From positions 41,426-105,425 of the forward strand of contig JABHEG010000222.1 of the NCBI GenBank assembly GCA_018676675.1: a stretch of DNA of 64,000 nucleotides. The letters are read 5' to 3'. Of this stretch, positions 60,007 through 64,000 are shown piece after piece. The position numbers and the translations under genes are program-made. Under the pieces are notes generated by a model that made no database searches, was not told the origin of the DNA, and was given only the letters and a program-made list of their open reading frames with translations. Position 1 is the first letter of the stretch; every line of letters begins with the position of its first letter. This stretch comes from Lentisphaerota bacterium (GTDB taxonomy: Bacteria; Verrucomicrobiota; Lentisphaeria; Oligosphaerales; JABHEG01).

Positions 60007-62562
60007 CTATTCCTCATTGAAATCCAGAATGCGCCTTTCCTGGCCGCACTGGATCGTCACCACGCCACTGTCCCATCTCGACTGAACGAAAGGACTGTCA
60101 TAGACCGCTTCCGGAGCCAGATCGACAACCGTTCCGTTGATTCTGGGCAGGCGAGATTGGTCGGCATGGAACGTGAGCTTGTCACCACTCAGCGCATGAT
60201 AGGTGAGTACGGACTCCGCAAACGTGAACTGCCGCGCCATCACGGCCGTCTGGAAGGCGGCCAAATCCGCATGATCCGACGTTCGTCCCGCCTCGATGAT
60301 GACAGGAGTCGTCGTCTCTTCACAGACCAGCCAGTGGCCGAATTGGCTCTGCTCAAGGGAGGCGTTGCCTTCCACCACACAGACGCCGACATAGGCCTGG
60401 CTCGCCTCGGCAAAGGTCCACGCATCGATGGTGACGGGCTCGGACAGTCCGGCAGTGGAGAAGAACACGCGCCAGTCAGTTGACCGGGCAGGCAGTTGCT
60501 GGGAGATCATCGTTCCCTTGACCTGCACGGACCAGAAGCCGTTGTGGATGGAACGCCCCCTGGCGCTGTAGGGAGCCGGATAGACGCGAGCGTCCGGATC
60601 GCCAGCGAAGATGACACCGGCCCAGCGGTTTTGCCTGCTGATGGCCGCCCAGTCCTCCGTCGGACGCGCCTCGGTAATCAGCGATCCCATAATGAAATCC
60701 GGTGTGCAATACGTGTAGCGGAGGATTCCGCCGACATCTGTTCGGAAACGAAACTGTGGCGGTCGGTCGTATCCCTTCTCGGCTAGCCCCATGCGCCGTT
60801 GCCGGATCTCGTAAGCAGCGTGCGCCGGGCGGCTTGCGGCAACCTGCAGAACGATATCGGGCACCCGCCAGGTGGTGGTCACAAACGGGAGCATCGAGCT
60901 GTGAGTGAATGCCGGTTCACCGAAACCGATGACATACCAGGCGGCGCGGCGCAGGAAGCTCCCGCCGCGAACGGCGGATTTCGCGTAGCAGCGGGTTTGG
61001 GCGCCACCCGTGACGGCATCGATCTGCTCCTCGGCCCAAAGCGCCCAGTAGAGTTCGAGAAACCGGCCTGCGCGCCCTTTCAGCACCGGATCATCGCTGA
61101 AGTCGTAGAAGCTGTAAACGCTCTTCAGAGTGGCGGTTGCGTAGGAAGGAGAATCGATCTCCACAAACGTCCCTTTTCGTGCCCGCTCACGGAGGTACTC
61201 CTTGAGGTAAGCCGTCCACGCATCGTGGTGTTCCCCTGGCGTATGGCCGTCCTCGAGCGGTCTGTCCTGATAGGCGGCCACGTTCCGGAGAATCCCGGCA
61301 AACGCCCAGCAAGTGGTGAAATGTTGCGCGTGATGGTTCTCGGAGTTCCTGAGCCACCAGGTCTGTGACTGCTCGATCTCGGCGTCTGCGATGTCCGCCT
61401 TTTCGTTGGCCCAGTCCCACATGGTCCGTTCCAGCACCGCACTGGTCTCTGAGGAAAGCCGGTTCGCCACCTTCGTTCCGCAGGGACCGTGGAAGATATA
61501 GAGGCGGGCCAATGCGTCACACACGCCGGGAAAACTGTGGATCTCGAAGAAAGTCTGCGGACGCTCGAGGTGATACTGACAGAGTTCCTGCAACGCGGCA
61601 TTGGCCTCGTCGAGCTGTTCGTCGAGTTCGCAGGCACGCATGGCAAACAGCACGATCGACTGTGCGTAGTACCGGGTAAAGTCGCCACGGTTCCTCCAGT
61701 CCTTTTTGATCTCCGCACGCACCAGCGGCTTGCCGGAATCTCTGGAGAAGAACTCAAGGCGGCGTCGCTCCATCGTTGAGCGTATCTCGGCAAACGGGTT
61801 GCTGCTCAACGCCGTATGCTCCGCTGTTTTCTGCGTCGAAAGGGCTGCATTCCCAGTCTCGTCCGGGGTCAGACAGCGCCTGAGTTCCGGGGCCACTTTC
61901 TTGAGTTCCGGGAGGATCAAGTCCGTGATGGCCTGGCCACCTTGGTTACTGAAATGGGTCAAGTCGTCTTCTCTGAAGTTGTAGGCCATGCTCGCCTCAG
62001 GGCCAATCCTGTTGTGGTGTGCAATACTGAGGGTATGCAGATCGATGAATGGCACGTTCGACTCCGCAGCAACGGCTTGAGCCGCTTGCGCATAGGCGGT
62101 CAGGTTGGCCCTGAATGTAAATCGCTCGGATTTGACCAGCTGGGACACGATCTTGCCGTTTTCGGCGAAGGTGCGGCGAGTGACCGAGCTCAGGACGATC
62201 GGCTGGCCGCCCCCGTCCCTGATTCGTTCGACGTACGACCTGAGGCGTGTGCTGTAGACCTTGGTGTCGTACCGTTTCTGATCGTTGTGCCCGAACTGGA
62301 TCAGTACATAGTCGGGCTGGAGTTTGACCAGGGCATCGAGTCTTGTGGACAGGGACTGGAGCGTCGCCCCGTTCACGGCATAATTAAGGACCTGGGCCTG
62401 GTCGTTGAACCGGCTGGTAAAGGCCGGTCCCCACCCGGACTGCTTGGCCACCGTGGAATCGCCGATCAGGCCGATCTTGATCTTCTTCTCCATCGCTCCT
62501 GCTCCCTCGGTCAGTGCTGCTAAGAGTATGATCGTCCCCGCTATGTATCCAGAAGCTCGCAT
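60007..62562 (-). CDS. Fusion of rhamnogalacturonan-acetylesterase-like SGNH domain and toroid domain
   Basis: 851 residues. Signal peptide ~1-23 (IILLAALTEGAGA). The N-terminal ~220 residues are an SGNH esterase: GDST (nucleophile S36), an NGAT oxyanion motif, GHND (91-94) and DLTHFSNQG with the catalytic Asp-His. The rest (~250-851) looks like an alpha/alpha toroid with NSENHHAQHF near 406 and a beta-sandwich end. This resembles uronate-degrading lyases or hydrolases, but no family is assured. One protein would both deacetylate and cut or bind the substrate. TGAGGA sets the start at 62562. Convergent with the GH51-like gene. Confidence 0.78.
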   Translation of the reverse strand: MRASGYIAGTIILLAALTEGAGAMEKKIKIGLIGDSTVAKQSGWGPAFTSRFNDQAQVLNYAVNGATLQSLSTRLDALVKLQPDYVLIQFGHNDQKRYDTKVYSTRLRSYVERIRDGGGQPIVLSSVTRRTFAENGKIVSQLVKSERFTFRANLTAYAQAAQAVAAESNVPFIDLHTLSIAHHNRIGPEASMAYNFREDDLTHFSNQGGQAITDLILPELKKVAPELRRCLTPDETGNAALSTQKTAEHTALSSNPFAEIRSTMERRRLEFFSRDSGKPLVRAEIKKDWRNRGDFTRYYAQSIVLFAMRACELDEQLDEANAALQELCQYHLERPQTFFEIHSFPGVCDALARLYIFHGPCGTKVANRLSSETSAVLERTMWDWANEKADIADAEIEQSQTWWLRNSENHHAQHFTTCWAFAGILRNVAAYQDRPLEDGHTPGEHHDAWTAYLKEYLRERARKGTFVEIDSPSYATATLKSVYSFYDFSDDPVLKGRAGRFLELYWALWAEEQIDAVTGGAQTRCYAKSAVRGGSFLRRAAWYVIGFGEPAFTHSSMLPFVTTTWRVPDIVLQVAASRPAHAAYEIRQRRMGLAEKGYDRPPQFRFRTDVGGILRYTYCTPDFIMGSLITEARPTEDWAAISRQNRWAGVIFAGDPDARVYPAPYSARGRSIHNGFWSVQVKGTMISQQLPARSTDWRVFFSTAGLSEPVTIDAWTFAEASQAYVGVCVVEGNASLEQSQFGHWLVCEETTTPVIIEAGRTSDHADLAAFQTAVMARQFTFAESVLTYHALSGDKLTFHADQSRLPRINGTVVDLAPEAVYDSPFVQSRWDSGVVTIQCGQERRILDFNEE

Positions 62563-62748
62563 CTCGATTCCTCACATTGGAAGTGGCCCGCCGGACATAG
62601 AACCCCATGCCGTACGCAGTGCTGCGCATCGCGCTGAACCAGGAGCCGAACGAGTAGGAGGCCGGCTTTCCGCTTTTGAACTGCGTTTTGTCGCTCTCCT
62701 CGATTCCCGCCTCTGGCGGCATCCCGTCCGGCAACGCCTCACCACCAC

Positions 62749-63012
62749 CTATCGGATCGCCTCTGCATTCGCCTTGACGCCTTTGCCGGTACCATAGCAG
62801 CGCACGGAGCCGTCGGCACAGGAGAGATAGAGACGCTGATTCGCGGCGATCAACCCGTCGAATACCGGAAGAGCGTCGAGCTCCTGCTCGGAAACGACGG
62901 AGCCGTCGCCGGGATCGACCGTGCGCAGTACCATACCCGCAGCACCGGTCAACGCCTCCGGGTCACGGCGGTCGTTGACGATCGGCCCGGCGGTTCCGCG
63001 CCACTGGGGCAC
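62749..63012 (-). pseudogene. C-terminal fragment of a PQQ-like propeller gene
   Basis: 87 codons ending NAEAIR-stop. PVFDGLIAANQRLYLSCADG is typical of the last blade of PQQ/BNR-type secreted proteins in PVC bacteria. Upstream the frame meets a TGA after about ten codons (DGLFVPQWRG region), right at the junction with the transposase remnant. Read as the stump of a larger gene. Confidence 0.6.
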
Positions 63013-63036
63013 AAAAAGCCCGTCCCCTCTGTCTCA

Positions 63037-63690
63037 TTGCGCACCAAGCGTTGCGAAGGTCTGGATTTGGCGGAGCGACGGCGTGAGCTGCGCGATTTCC
63101 CATGGTCGAGCTACCGCGCGCTCATTGGCCTGGCGGAGTCTCCCCGATGGGTGGACACCGAGCTTGTTCTCTGCACATGGGGAGCAAGTGCCGAGGAGCA
63201 GATGCAGAACTACCGGCGCTACGTTGAGCAGGGACTCACGGCCAAACTCCCAAGCCCTTTCCTGTCGATCCAAGAGCAGAGCATTCTGGGGTCAGACAGT
63301 TTCGTGGAGGATATCCGACGCAAGTACCTCCTCAAACGTGGCATCGGGGACGAGCGGGAAGAGACCTCTCTGAAGCATCTGGTGCGAAGTGAGAATGTCG
63401 GGACTGTTATTGCAGCTGTTGGCGTCGAATACGGAATCTGCCCTGCCGAACTGCTCAAACGGCGGAGCGTTTGCCGGGAGGGACGGCAGCTGGCGATGTA
63501 CCTCGTTGCGACACTCTGCCGGCATGAGCGGCCCCCCGTGCAACTCGCGAAACAGTTCGGCGTTACCAACGCAGGTCTGGGCATCGCCCGTTCACGCATG
63601 GCCGAAGCCCTGACCGATCGAGACCAGGCAGCACTGCGGGCACGCTGCGATCGTGTCCGGAACGCCCTCAAGCCCCCGCCATCTTGTTGA
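63037..63690 (+). pseudogene. N-terminally truncated REP-associated tyrosine transposase (RAYT)
   Basis: About 217 codons, frame open from 63007 or so without a good start (the first is TTG). RDFPWSSYRALIGLAESPRWVD is the typical late segment of Y1/IS200-type RAYTs. The C-terminus (~100-200) has a DnaA-like helix-turn-helix (SLKHLVRSENVGTVIAAV). The HUH motif and the tyrosine that cut DNA lie in the missing ~130 residues, so this copy should be inactive. RAYTs move REP palindromes, which are numerous here. Confidence 0.8.
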
Positions 63691-63817
63691 CAGTTGAGGT
63701 GTGGTACCCAATCTTCAGTCTTTCGCCCACTCAGCTTGAGTCCCCCCCCCAACACAGCAACTTCTGCGCCAACGTCCCCAATTCCAAAAACCTCCGCTTT
63801 GCAGACAAATGACTGGC

Positions 63818-64000
63818 TCAGTTTGCCTCGCCTGCGGCAATAACATAACCGAAGCTGCACGCGGGGGCGGTGAAGCCCTCGTTCGACAACCTCGTAACGA
63901 GGCCGCACTCGCGGTCGCCCTCGAGGTTATCTTGGGTCATGATGCGCACCTGATTGCCGTCGAAGCCCGAGATCTTGACCTTCGCGGCGTCTTCGCTTTC
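63818..64000 (-). CDS. C-terminal end of a gene running off the window
   Basis: On the minus strand the frame is open from the window end (64000) to a TGA at 63818-63820: about 60 residues, containing KISGFDGNQVRIMTQDN and ending VIAAGEAN. Composition is protein-like and beta-rich, but no family can be named. Confidence 0.55.
   Translation of the reverse strand, partial: ESEDAAKVKISGFDGNQVRIMTQDNLEGDRECGLVTRLSNEGFTAPACSFGYVIAAGEAN

Noticed and set aside
62384..62734. 116-residue minus-strand ORF with a YSFGSWFSAMRSTAYGMG stretch
   Set aside because: The first ~50 residues look somewhat protein-like, perhaps another gene stump, but the rest is a shadow of the esterase-toroid gene; not enough to call.

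Overview
The window is a GC-rich (roughly 60%) bacterial chromosome segment packed with secreted carbohydrate-active enzymes, two sulfatase-family proteins, FG-GAP/propeller proteins and sugar uptake systems. There is no SusC/SusD or TonB receptor, no rRNA and no tRNA that I could see. Long signal peptides, a Tat-type oxidoreductase, DUF4838 and heparinase-like giants, a solute-binding-protein/permease fusion, many REP-like palindromes and a remnant REP-associated transposase together suggest a PVC-superphylum bacterium (Lentisphaerota/Kiritimatiellota-like). That assignment is inferred from gene content only.

Layout. 0-9.2 kb: end of an unknown gene, a sulfatase, and two convergent giant secreted proteins (a PcRGLX-like exo-rhamnogalacturonan-lyase candidate and a pectate-lyase-type beta-helix lipoprotein). 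9.3-12 kb: xylulokinase plus a RCK potassium channel. 12-16.4 kb: an unusual ABC sugar importer made of a binding-protein/permease fusion and a second permease with a very large insertion; no ATPase is nearby. 16.7-25.8 kb: a permuted papain-like peptidase, a TIM-barrel isomerase, a VOC protein, a cytosolic FG-GAP propeller, an M19 dipeptidase, a Gate-domain membrane protein, a threonine-type sulfatase-like protein and a 56-codon remnant of xylose isomerase. 26-48 kb: a two-domain esterase, a GH109-like oxidoreductase/glycosidase with an overlapping membrane-anchored partner, an SSS symporter, a LamG/BNR-4 protein, a DUF4838 protein, an FAD oxidoreductase, a clan GH-A glycosidase, a ten-motif FG-GAP protein, an overlapping pair of amidohydrolases (one apparently dead) and a PHP hydrolase. 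48.4-62.6 kb: SGNH esterase, two heparinase-like giants, a Gfo/Idh/MocA dehydrogenase, a GH51-like arabinofuranosidase candidate and an esterase-toroid fusion. 62.7-64 kb: a propeller gene fragment, an N-terminally truncated REP transposase and the tail of another gene.

Working model (inference): secreted lyases, glycosidases, sulfatases and deacetylases strip a complex, acetylated and probably sulfated acidic polysaccharide (pectin/rhamnogalacturonan-like or algal). Small sugars enter by the ABC importer and the SSS symporter. Xylulokinase, sugar isomerase, dehydrogenases and TIM-barrel hydrolases process them inside. Intergenic spaces hold at least six families of palindromic or tandem repeats. 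Two copies of one family keep their hairpins by compensatory base changes.
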